DNA of 64,000 nt from positions 56,541,197 to 56,605,196 of the forward strand of contig OX387184.1 in the NCBI GenBank assembly GCA_947561395.2, in the 5' to 3' direction. Every line of letters starts with the position of its first letter. The first letter of the stretch is position 1. Of this stretch, positions 60,201 to 64,000 are shown one piece after another. The translations under genes and the position numbers were made by a program. The notes below the pieces were generated by a model. That model did no database searches, was not told where the DNA came from, and was given only the letters and a program-made list of their open reading frames with translations. The DNA is from Buxus sempervirens (lineage: Eukaryota; Streptophyta; Magnoliopsida; Buxales; Buxaceae).

Positions 60201-61035
60201 ATGCATCTGCCAGTGGATTATTTGCGGGGAACTATGGATGATGGTGCCACTACAATCATGGATGAAACCCTTTCAAGACATTGATCGTCAATTTCGAGTC
60301 ATGGTATAAAACAAAACTTCTGATGGGTGGCGCTGCAGCATATCATTTGCGGGGGACTCTCTCAACCCTTGCTCATTTCTCATTGTAATCGGGCCTCGTT
60401 GTGGTGCTGTGTTTCTGAACGACTCTCTATAATTTAAGATTCTTTAGATTTAGCAAATGTTTTACACTGGCAGCTATCTTGATGCAACCCCTTCCTTCTG
60501 ATATTTAGATTTAGCAACTCATGTTTAACTTTGGAATATTGTATCTAAACCTGTGAAAATTTTCTATGATAGCTTCTAATATTTTAGTGGTAATATTATC
60601 CTATAGAATAAGTTCCACAAAAACCAAAAATTGGTGGTAATTTCGCGAAAACTATAAGTTGTAAAACCAAATGAATCCAACGAACTTACGGTCATAAATG
60701 AAAATTTCTAGTTCTTGTAATTCTTGTATTCAAAATCAAGGATTGAATCATATTTTTGTTAGTATTTATTACTCGTACTTAAATCGTTTTTTATATGCCT
60801 TGGATGGTGAGCATCATTTTCCTTCTGCTATAAAACACTGCATGTTCTTACATTGTCCTTATGTGATTCAAGAGAAATATTTGTTGAGTTCATGTTATCA
60901 TCTTTGTAGATTAGTTGAAGATTCATGTTTTTTTTTCATCTCTTTATTATAACATTTCCTTTTCCTCAGGGGGACAAAAACTTGACTCAAATTACGCATG
61001 TGATAGTTGATGAAGTTCATGAACGGTCTCTCTTG
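14939..61035 (+). CDS. DExH7: DExH-box RNA helicase, DExH7/DHX29-like (5' two-fifths; continues past the right edge)
   Basis: The family unwinds RNA using ATP; DHX29 acts in translation initiation, and plant DExH7 is annotated as plastid-located. Exons: 14939-15232, 15562-15667, 15738-15922, 21760-21813, 25288-25441, 25532-25965, 26237-26455, 26794-26905, 27119-27313, 28838-28917, 37319-37443, 37612-37698, 44953-45053, 57313-57370, 60970-61035. Apart from exon 11, all join in frame (about 756 residues). The N-terminus is Lys/Ser-rich. A UBA-like segment (about 78-118) has [15 protein letters not shown] and [13 protein letters not shown]. Then come an acidic linker, a [20 protein letters not shown] segment, motif Ia ([21 protein letters not shown]), [12 protein letters not shown], and motif [16 protein letters not shown]. 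Motif I, expected in exon 11 (GETGCGKT), is disrupted by two extra bases; exon 12 would then stop early. Unless this is a sequence error, the copy is a pseudogene. Introns are very large and full of transposons. Family assignment is firm; the exact paralogue is inferred. Confidence 0.9.
15454..15577 (+). repeat. 62-bp tandem duplication spanning the exon 2 splice acceptor
   Basis: Two copies 62 bp apart (15454-15515 and 15516-15577) both contain tgctgtttgatgtgttt, then aattgaatag, then ga-agtgc. The second is the true acceptor (exon 2 starts at 15562). The first supplies a near-identical AG at 15498-15499. Use of the first would add 62 nt and shift the frame. Confidence 0.8.
15923..18219. other. 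Helicase intron 3, left part
   Basis: No exon or recognisable element was found between 15923 and 18219. There is a run of about 30 G at 16595-16624 next to a T run. The stretch 16780-17050 has a composition like transposon DNA but gave no recognisable protein. Confidence 0.4.
18220..19095 (-). mobile_element. L1-type LINE fragment (zinc-knuckle and RNase H end) with 15-bp TSD
   Basis: ggacttaaactcact occurs at 18220-18234 and again at 19081-19095, a target-site duplication. The insert has a poly-A tail on the reverse strand (T run at 18235-18241). Reading in reverse, 19055-18860 gives [19 protein letters not shown] (end of the reverse-transcriptase zinc-binding domain). 18805-18430 gives an RNase H-like domain: [34 protein letters not shown], and the end [16 protein letters not shown]. 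It is 5'-truncated and lies within helicase intron 3. Confidence 0.85.
19096..19589. other. Helicase intron 3, spacer between LINE fragments
   Basis: AT-rich sequence that continues the pre-insertion locus after the 18220-19095 element. The direct words 'ctccttta' plus 'gctaattt...gccac' repeat loosely around 19110-19190. No gene was found. Confidence 0.3.
19590..20690 (+). mobile_element. L1-type LINE 3' fragment (decayed)
   Basis: On the + strand, 19700-19840 reads [20 protein letters not shown] followed by IASWVSI, the same protein region as in the reverse-strand element at 18860-19055. After it comes a decayed RNase H region (about 19900-20300, stops and frameshifts). The tail (20570-20640) ends near tgataaaaaaaaaaaaa at 20671-20690. 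No clear target-site duplication was found. It is a separate insertion from the element to its left, in the opposite direction. Confidence 0.65.
20900..21540 (-). mobile_element. L1-type LINE fragment (decayed)
   Basis: In reverse, 21220-21100 reads [20 protein letters not shown] followed by [12 protein letters not shown], which fits the Cys-rich zinc-binding stretch at the end of LINE reverse transcriptases (compare the intact LINE at 63010-63966: ILTINHLKNRGWQLPNRCIM). The 95-codon frame at 21244-21531 lies upstream of it and would be the RT end. Decayed. Confidence 0.45.
22030..22480. repeat. Unclassified repeat rich in 'cgaaattt' words, with palindrome and G run
   Basis: The sequence contains many cgaaattt/aatttcg words (for example gacgaaatttcgg, 22184-22197; gatgaaatttgacgaaatt, 22328-22346), a 22-bp perfect palindrome at 22048-22069, and a G run at 22250-22266. 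Similar word usage returns at 27620-27870 and 35575-36140. This suggests one diverged interspersed repeat family of unknown class in this intron-rich gene. Confidence 0.4.
22668..22960 (-). mobile_element. L1-type LINE 3' tail
   Basis: A T run followed by 'ggattggtaataagagaaatatatta' at 22668-22700 closely resembles the reverse-strand tail of the LINE at 62860-62895 (gatcggtaatcaaggggaatatatatta). The 'gtacacaaacagtgtac' words match in position with 'gtacatagagtatgtac' there. Only the 3' untranslated part is recognisable. Confidence 0.55.
23180..23480. repeat. Interspersed repeat with 'gggctg'/'gggcc' words
   Basis: The section carries gggctgatcacgggctgg at 23182 and ttgggccgagttgggcc at 23273, with complementary words (aaccta, ggctgtaaaaacc) later. 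Such G-rich words are typical of common plant dispersed repeats. No TIR could be defined. Confidence 0.3.
23481..25287. other. Helicase intron 4, right part
   Basis: No exon was found. The region contains a (TG)n microsatellite at 23840-23862 and T-rich stretches. Short frames at 24358-24585 and 24345-24623 have no family resemblance that could be defended. Confidence 0.4.
27620..27875. repeat. Unclassified repeat, possibly the same family as 22030-22480
   Basis: Contains gaaatttcgaag, gacatttcagtgaaatttgcc and nearby complementary words. The first 70 bp (ggtttgcaattttccaaggtgg...) are GC-richer than the surrounding intron 9. Class unknown. Confidence 0.3.
28918..30262. other. Helicase intron 10, left part
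   Basis: No exon was found. A dispersed repeat with gggcgggttgggtcgggtt at 29670-29690 and, inverted, cccgccctaacccaaacccaa at 29744-29765 lies at 29650-29830. It is a partly palindromic, telomere-like G-rich unit frequent in plant genomes. The rest is AT-rich. Confidence 0.4.
30263..31252 (+). mobile_element. LTR of a retrotransposon-like element
   Basis: The sequence starts TGTTTACA (30263) and ends near ...ggaaCA (31252). It has a TATA-like promoter core (gcttataaatagggacc, 30508-30524) and is followed at 31258-31277 by ttggcacgcctggcgggacc, which looks like a primer-binding site region of plant Gypsy-type elements. Its first 230 bp recur at 32490 (+ strand) and, inverted, end at 33128. 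There is no protein-coding content. The LTR start carries a tRNA box-A-like stretch (gtagctcagcggtagaa). Confidence 0.65.
31367..34685. repeat. Large inverted repeat made from the inner part and 3' LTR of the element
   Basis: The left arm 31367-32708 is matched in reverse complement by 32912-34685. The outer ends read attcacgtaacatctgg / ccggatgttacgtgaat. Inner landmarks are ggtcaca...ccgattcca (32270-32290 / 33328-33345) and the LTR starts at 32490 and 33128. Just before the left LTR start lies a G-rich polypurine tract (32467-32487), as expected before a 3' LTR. The spacer at 32709-32911 is about 200 bp. The arms differ by about 430 bp, the size of six 72-bp minisatellite units. No open frame encodes a retroelement protein. 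Confidence 0.9.
33797..34445. repeat. 72-bp minisatellite, about nine units
   Basis: Units contain ggtcatgtttatgacc, then ccaatttaaaaattgg, then ttggtcaggtttgtgacc, then actttaaattcatggcc. Nine 'ctttaaattcatgg' copies (one with ttatgg) lie near 33828, 33895, 33976, 34046, 34120, 34191, 34263, 34335 and 34407. The mirror arm at 31590-31815 carries only three units. Most words within a unit are themselves short palindromes. Confidence 0.9.
34690..35575 (+). mobile_element. LINE fragment (endonuclease region), decayed
   Basis: On the + strand, 35340-35420 reads [20 protein letters not shown] then FSVSVKF. 35430-35510 reads FTWLLF(S)[14 protein letters not shown] then EEL, followed by WMV..EISMC. 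These fit the apurinic-endonuclease domain of plant L1-type LINEs (GGI...W, YGP, W.EL, GDFN). Stops and frame shifts are present. A 63-bp tandem pair at 35126-35251 (gctgttagggaattatg...) lies within it. Confidence 0.6.
35576..36280. repeat. Unclassified repeat with 'aaatttcg/cgacat' words; long G run at the end
   Basis: Contains gatcgaaatttcatt (35598), ctaaatttcgacgacatt (35622) and, at the far end, aatatcatcgacattttgagg (36064) and catgtcgatcacatttcac (36086). It has the same style of words as 22030-22480. A run of about 29 G follows at 36250-36278. Confidence 0.35.
36281..37318. other. Helicase intron 10, right end
   Basis: Low-complexity, T-rich intron sequence leading to the acceptor at 37318. 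No element or exon was found. Confidence 0.4.
37699..39715. other. Helicase intron 12, left part; possible LTR remnant
   Basis: No exon was found. The stretch 38880-39715 is very AT-rich, carries a TATA-like tataaatagtgaacc (39622-39636) and stops at the N gap. It could be the U3/R part of an LTR, but no partner copy is visible in the window. Confidence 0.35.
39716..39915. other. Assembly gap (200 N)
   Basis: A run of 200 N. It is immediately followed by a (GA)n microsatellite (39916-40000), a likely cause of the break. The round number suggests an arbitrary gap size. Confidence 0.95.
39916..40000. repeat. (GA)n microsatellite
   Basis: About 42 GA units with two GGGAGA interruptions, directly beside the assembly gap. 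Confidence 0.95.
40540..42500 (-). mobile_element. RTE-type LINE (decayed) with a nested L1-type insert
   Basis: In reverse, 41230-41165 reads [20 protein letters not shown] then WKCMGD, the start of the reverse-transcriptase domain in plant RTE-type LINEs. Further left (about 41160-40540) are decayed later parts of the RT; to the right (41690-42500) lie the endonuclease-side parts. The reading frame is broken by many stops. An L1-type fragment interrupts it at 41472-41680. Confidence 0.6.
41472..41680 (-). mobile_element. L1-type LINE tail nested in the RTE element, 15-bp TSD
   Basis: atttatccctttctt occurs at 41472-41486 and 41666-41680. The 179-bp insert starts with a T run and gatatgaatcatgaaagatatatta, the reverse of a LINE tail. 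The host sequence continues across the duplication. Confidence 0.8.
42700..44130 (+). mobile_element. LINE reverse-transcriptase remnant (decayed)
   Basis: On the + strand, 43117-43140 reads LRGVRQGV, a decayed copy of the RT motif RGLRQGDP of plant L1-type LINEs. 43950-44000 reads [12 protein letters not shown]. Between them the frame is broken many times. The limits are approximate. Confidence 0.35.
44131..44952. other. Helicase intron 12, right end
   Basis: AT-rich intron DNA leading to the exon 13 acceptor (tatgtag, ending 44952). Nothing else was recognised. Confidence 0.4.
45195..45225. repeat. (GT)n microsatellite
   Basis: About 15 GT units at the left end of helicase intron 13, followed by an irregular gtatgtatatatg tail. 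Confidence 0.95.
45355..47480 (-). mobile_element. RTE-type LINE (decayed), split by a nested L1-type insertion
   Basis: In reverse, the right part (47340-47242) reads [12 protein letters not shown], then [20 protein letters not shown]. Across the insertion it continues as [18 protein letters not shown], then [13 protein letters not shown]. 46033-45850 reads [20 protein letters not shown] then RYL. These are successive parts of the RTE reverse transcriptase. The 3' end, in reverse, is gataatgcgtttggcttttg near 45366-45385, the standard RTE tail. Frames are broken by stops. Confidence 0.75.
46534..47241 (-). mobile_element. L1-type LINE fragment inserted in the RTE element, perfect 14-bp TSD
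   Basis: cctttgttctctca is present at 46534-46547 and 47228-47241. Between lies a 680-bp 5'-truncated LINE with poly-A (T run at 46548-46558). In reverse it encodes [20 protein letters not shown], then the Cys-rich end of RT ([15 protein letters not shown], frame-shifted), then [20 protein letters not shown] and [14 protein letters not shown]. Removing it rejoins the host RTE reading. Confidence 0.9.
48007..48362. mobile_element. Foldback MITE, family A copy 2
   Basis: The left arm is aaattggtttagtgatgctt...ctaattcttcgtaattgaga attagtgatac (48007-48140). The right arm, in reverse complement, is aaattggtttaaagtgatat...agttcttggtaattgagaat taggtac (48362-48235). The stem is about 130 bp. The arms match the element at 13171-13490. 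Confidence 0.75.
48750..49560. repeat. Partial copies of MITE family A arms
   Basis: Single arms recur. One is aaattggttttaagtgatac with aacataattcagatttagtc at 48782-48830; another is similar at 48889-48945; a third is caaaattggttttaagtgat to aaaccagtgtcaa at 49478-49560. 'gaaacacttaaagaaaagg' words precede two of them (about 48757 and 49460), so the unit may be longer than the hairpin. Confidence 0.6.
51175..52489. other. Helicase intron 13, middle part
   Basis: No exon or element was recognised. This is AT-rich DNA between the probable Helitron and the Gypsy element. Confidence 0.35.
52490..55143 (-). mobile_element. Gypsy-type LTR retrotransposon with gag and protease only
   Basis: Two direct LTRs of about 365 bp lie at about 52490-52858 and 54779-55143. 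On the reverse strand the element runs 5' LTR, then a primer-binding site TGGTATCAAAGCCAGGAC (54768-54751), gag, protease, a polypurine tract (ggggaggggac, around 52858-52870) and the 3' LTR. Gag 54647-53424 includes [20 protein letters not shown], the core of plant Gypsy gag, and the zinc knuckle [15 protein letters not shown]. Protease 53420-53151 has [20 protein letters not shown]. All parts lie in one frame, interrupted by in-frame stops at about 54093, 54029, 53424 and 53151. Reverse transcriptase and integrase are missing, so it is non-autonomous and now dead. Confidence 0.9.
55144..56450 (-). mobile_element. Copia-type retrotransposon remnant (RT and RNase H)
   Basis: In reverse order of coordinate: around 56090-56030, [12 protein letters not shown] then Y-ETFPPVM (start of RT). 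At 55960-55880 comes the decayed YMEQPPGFL motif. At 55796-55700, [15 protein letters not shown] and [20 protein letters not shown] (RT motif YVDD changed to YVHD). At 55335-55150, [20 protein letters not shown] and [11 protein letters not shown], the RNase H end. It is broken by stops and frameshifts. It abuts the Gypsy element, which may have inserted into it. Confidence 0.75.
56451..57312. other. Helicase intron 13, right end
   Basis: The leftmost few hundred bases may continue the Copia remnant. The rest is AT-rich intron leading to the exon 14 acceptor at 57312. Confidence 0.3.
57749..58219. mobile_element. Foldback MITE, family B, with an A-rich insert near the right end
   Basis: Long inverted ends: ggatgacatatgacccattg then gtcatacct (57771-57799) pairs with ggtatgaccaatgggtcatg (58099-58118). 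aatatagaccatttggtcct is matched by aggaccaaatggtctatatt at 58042-58061. agtccattgatgg is matched by ccatcaatggact. The stem is about 150 bp. A second copy of the outer end (catcatccaaaagctaactg, 58197-58216) lies beyond a stretch with 14 A (58131-58195), so an A-tailed insert may have split the right end. Confidence 0.75.
58220..59959. other. Helicase intron 14, middle part, with 'ggatttggattcgg' repeats
   Basis: No exon was found. At 58755-58930 and again at 59780-59940 there are many gattcggattt/tggatccat words, so two related A/T/G-rich blocks bracket about 850 bp. That middle block (58960-59380) has CT-rich 'ccctcccctct' words. It may be one old element, but TIRs could not be shown. Confidence 0.35.
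59960..60400 (-). mobile_element. LINE RNase H-end remnant (possible)
   Basis: In reverse, around 60235-60170 reads [20 protein letters not shown], which fits the C-terminal 'ADALAN' stretch of plant L1-type LINE RNase H domains (compare the tail at 8361-8568: NALANFALND). The surroundings are too decayed to set limits. Confidence 0.4.
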
Positions 61036-62850
61036 GTGAGTGAAAAAAATTTGGTTGTGATTTTGAAGGTGACCGCATCCTAGAAATGTACAGTTACCTC
61101 CTTTTTAGGTTATACAATTCTATAGGTTAATTGAAAGGGCATTTGCAGTGGCTTTCAATAGAAGTATACTTTGAAAATACTAATTGTGTGTTAATGACTC
61201 ATTTAATATTCACCATCATGTTTGTTTCTGAATCAGTATAGTAGAATTTAAATCGTATAACTATACGTGTTCTTCCGTCTTTTTGTCTAACTTTCATTTC
61301 AGTTTTCTTAATTTGTGGTAATTTATACCAGGTATATATAGCATTAGTGCGAATGAGGGAGGTATCACCATTTATGTGTTATGGTGGTTGGTCTTAATGC
61401 TGTGTGATGCTACTGAACCTGTATTGAGAGCCTGTGTCCATTCAATTGGATGTGGAATCTTGATGGAAACATAATTGTTGAAGCCTGTAAATTTATTTTG
61501 GCATGATGATGAATTTTTCTTGGTTGATAGTAATGAATGGTGTAGTATTTGATCAAAGTAATGATTTTGTTACACAGCCAAATTTTAAAGAAGGTCATTA
61601 TTCAATCAATGAAACAACGAGTTGTGTGGTTTAGTTTCTCAATTCCCGATTTTGGTTTCTTTTTTTCCTTTTAATAGGTTTTATTATTCAGCAATAGATT
61701 TTTGAACACATGCATTGGTCAATTGCAAAGCGGTTAAAAATTTTGAAAATTTGGCAAAGAAAAAAAAGATCTGATTTTCCAAATTTTGTTCTCCATTTAA
61801 ATTTAATTTTTTAGGTTGAATAAATTATATGTTGTTTTGGATTAACTGGCATTTAAAAATGTTTTTAACTCAAATGACTAGCATTTATAGAGTATTTTAT
61901 GCATTTATGTGTAACATCAAGTTCTTATAGTTTTGGATGTTAGTTGAAGTGTTTCTCATTTTATTACTAGCCTCTTATATCTTTCTTAAGTTGTACTCTT
62001 TTGTTATATAACAAGCTTTCTATCATATAATATTTGTAGTTGACTCATTTCCTTTCTATCATATAACAAGCTTTCTATCATATAATATTTGTATTTGACT
62101 CGTTTCCTTTCTATCATATAATATCTGTTGTTGACTCATATCCTTTGACTTCGTTTAACATCAATAATTTTTATACCATCCATTGGGTTCCATAATCATC
62201 GACGAAAGACTCAATTGCCAAAGGGATTGTAAGTGTATATCGTAGCTGAAATTTACAAATTTGGTTTGAGAACATGTATCACTAGTGCTAGAGGAATTTT
62301 GTGACAATTGTTCCGGTGAAATCAAGATGCTGATGAGTCTGGAACCTTAGATTAGTGTACACATGACCCTCTTTACTTTGCAAAAGATAGGCTTACTCAG
62401 AGTAAATGAACATAATTAGATTACTTGGTCCTTTTAGATATCTATCACTTTACAACAAACAAATGGTTTGTTCTCAATCTCATACTCTATATAAATATTT
62501 AAATGATCATAACTTGAAGTCAATTACCTTCATATGGAGGTGAACCAACTTGTGAACCAGTCTTGAAGTAATTAACCATTTAACCCTATGGGACTTCTTT
62601 TAATGGATCATCTCCTTTATAATACTATATGCATGGCTTTCAACATCTATTGATAAATCAAGTGGAATGTTCCTTTTCCCTCGATGGTGATATTGGTCCA
62701 GTCATTCAGGGTGTAAATTTATGTATATAGTTTATTTTGGAGCATATCTTAATATTAAGTAATATCTCATGATCTAAGTGACGAGCTTATACAAAATGTA
62801 AAAACATGTTTTAAAATTTTTTTTATTTACTTCCTATTATTATTGTCATT
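61036..62850. other. Helicase intron 15, left part, with a 55-bp tandem repeat
   Basis: No exon was found. At 62015-62155, ctttctatcatataatattt and the following tgactcatttcc recur about every 55 bp (2-3 copies). The rest is AT-rich. Confidence 0.5.
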
Positions 62851-64000
62851 ATTTTTTTTTTTGATCGGTAATCAAGGGGAATATATATTAATGTAGTAGA
62901 ATATAAAAATAAGACTTGATGGTACATAGAGTATGTACCTAAGACTACAAAAGAACGAGGAACAAACAGGTATTCCTCGAAAAGAAAGAAAATAAAATGC
63001 AATCACTCCTCAGTCTGGAAATGAATCCCCAAAACAAAACTCATGAAAAGGAATATTGGACAAGCAATTCTCCGATACTACCCAATCATACATCATACGT
63101 AGGATTTTTTTCTCTAGAGTTGCAGAATTTCTTTCTTGATTTCTGAAAATTCTGTGGTTCCTTTCTCTCCAAATGCCCCATGCTATGGCTGCCGGGGTGA
63201 TGTTCCAAAGCATTGACTTGCTGGATTTTCCTTTCCTCGCCCCCCACGACTGTAGAACCTGGGAAAACTTCTCGGCTTGAGTCCACGACGTTTTAAACCT
63301 TACAAGAATCATGCTCCATAACTTTCTTGCTTCCCTACAGTGGACCAAAAGATGCTCTACCGATTCTTCATCTTCTTTACACATTATACATCGGTTAGGT
63401 AGCTGCCATCCTCTGTTTTTCAGATGATTAATCGTCAAAATCTTGTCCAAAGCAGCGGCCCAAATGAAGAAAGATATCTTACTTGGCACTGACTTATCCC
63501 AGATCAGTTTGCTTTCTTGAAAATTCGACCCAGAGAAATTTAGAGACTCAAATGCTATCTTGACCGAGAAAAGACCAGAGCTGTTTTTCGTCCACAATCT
63601 AGTGTCCTCTTGACCCTCTAACCGAACACTATACACTTCCTGAAGCAATTCTTCATAGCTATTCAACTCCCAATCGAACAGATTTCTTCTTAATAGTATG
63701 TTCCAGGCAACACCAGCATTAGTGATTGATAAATAGTCACTAACCACAGCTCCCTTATCTCTACAGACATTGTAGATGCATGGATATGAATCCTTCAACC
63801 TCCTGTTTCTGCTCCAAGTGTCTTCCCAGAACTTTATCTTCCTCCCATTACCTATTAAAAACCTGCAGTCCTTTTCAACTGAAGCCACCAACTTAGCTAT
63901 AGGTTTCCAAAAGCTAACTCCATATGACGATTTTGGGAGATTCGGAAACCAATCCCCAGATGACATTCCATATTTGGCCTGTACTACCTTCCTCCAAAGG
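62850..64000 (-). mobile_element. L1-type LINE, 3' part of ORF2, open reading frame intact to the window edge
   Basis: A 318-codon frame (63966-63010) opens further to the window edge as WRKVVQAKYGM. It carries the post-RT region GNGRKIKFWEDTW. The zinc-binding domain follows: LWTKNSSGLFSVKIAF, WDKSVPSKISFFIWAAALDK, CIMCKEDEESVEHLLVHC, where the Cys-Cys-His-Cys pattern is complete, then WGIWRERNHRIFRN. Downstream comes an untranslated tail of about 140 bp that ends ttaccgatc plus poly-A (T run near 62853-62865). There are no stops or frameshifts, unlike all other LINEs here, so it is the youngest copy. It lies in helicase intron 15, antisense to the gene. Confidence 0.9.

Overview
This window is nuclear DNA from a flowering plant, most likely a woody eudicot. 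The evidence is split plant genes with mostly GT-AG introns (up to 12 kb long), plant-specific proteins, and a dense mix of plant transposons: L1-type and RTE-type LINEs, Gypsy and Copia LTR elements, Helitrons and foldback MITEs. The species cannot be named from the sequence. A 200-base N gap at 39716-39915 shows it is a draft scaffold.

Four protein genes are supported. (1) 1-1731, + strand: the 3' end of the ribosome-biogenesis WD40 protein BOP1. (2) 3517-8052, - strand: a complete four-exon chloroplast NFU iron-sulfur scaffold (234 residues, NFU2-like), convergent with BOP1. (3) 10966-11814, - strand: a small coiled-coil protein of the WEB/DUF827 family with a recent 78-bp in-frame tandem duplication. 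(4) 14939 to beyond the right edge, + strand: a DExH-box RNA helicase of the DHX29-like DExH7 family. Fifteen exons of the helicase were traced to the DEVH box at about 61 kb, 2,270 coding bases spread over 46 kb. The genes have unrelated housekeeping roles (60S ribosome assembly, plastid Fe-S clusters, probable organelle movement, RNA unwinding) and do not form a pathway.

Most of the window is helicase introns filled with transposons. Intron 3 holds three LINE fragments. Intron 10 holds an LTR element duplicated as a large inverted repeat (arms 31367-32708 and 32912-34685), with a 72-bp minisatellite of three units in one arm and nine in the other. Intron 12 holds an RTE-type LINE broken by an L1-type insertion, plus the N gap. 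Intron 13 holds a second RTE-type LINE with a nested L1-type insertion, a probable 3.3-kb Helitron, a gag-protease-only Gypsy element and a Copia remnant. Intron 14 holds a long-TIR MITE, and intron 15 an open LINE 3' end.

The main oddity is helicase exon 11. It carries two single-base insertions in homopolymers that destroy the Walker A motif, although every other traced exon joins in frame. This means either a sequence error or a broken gene. No CRISPR array, tRNA or rRNA gene, or clearly new biochemical system was seen. The most unusual structures are the inverted LTR duplication, the minisatellite it contains, and the foldback MITE families.
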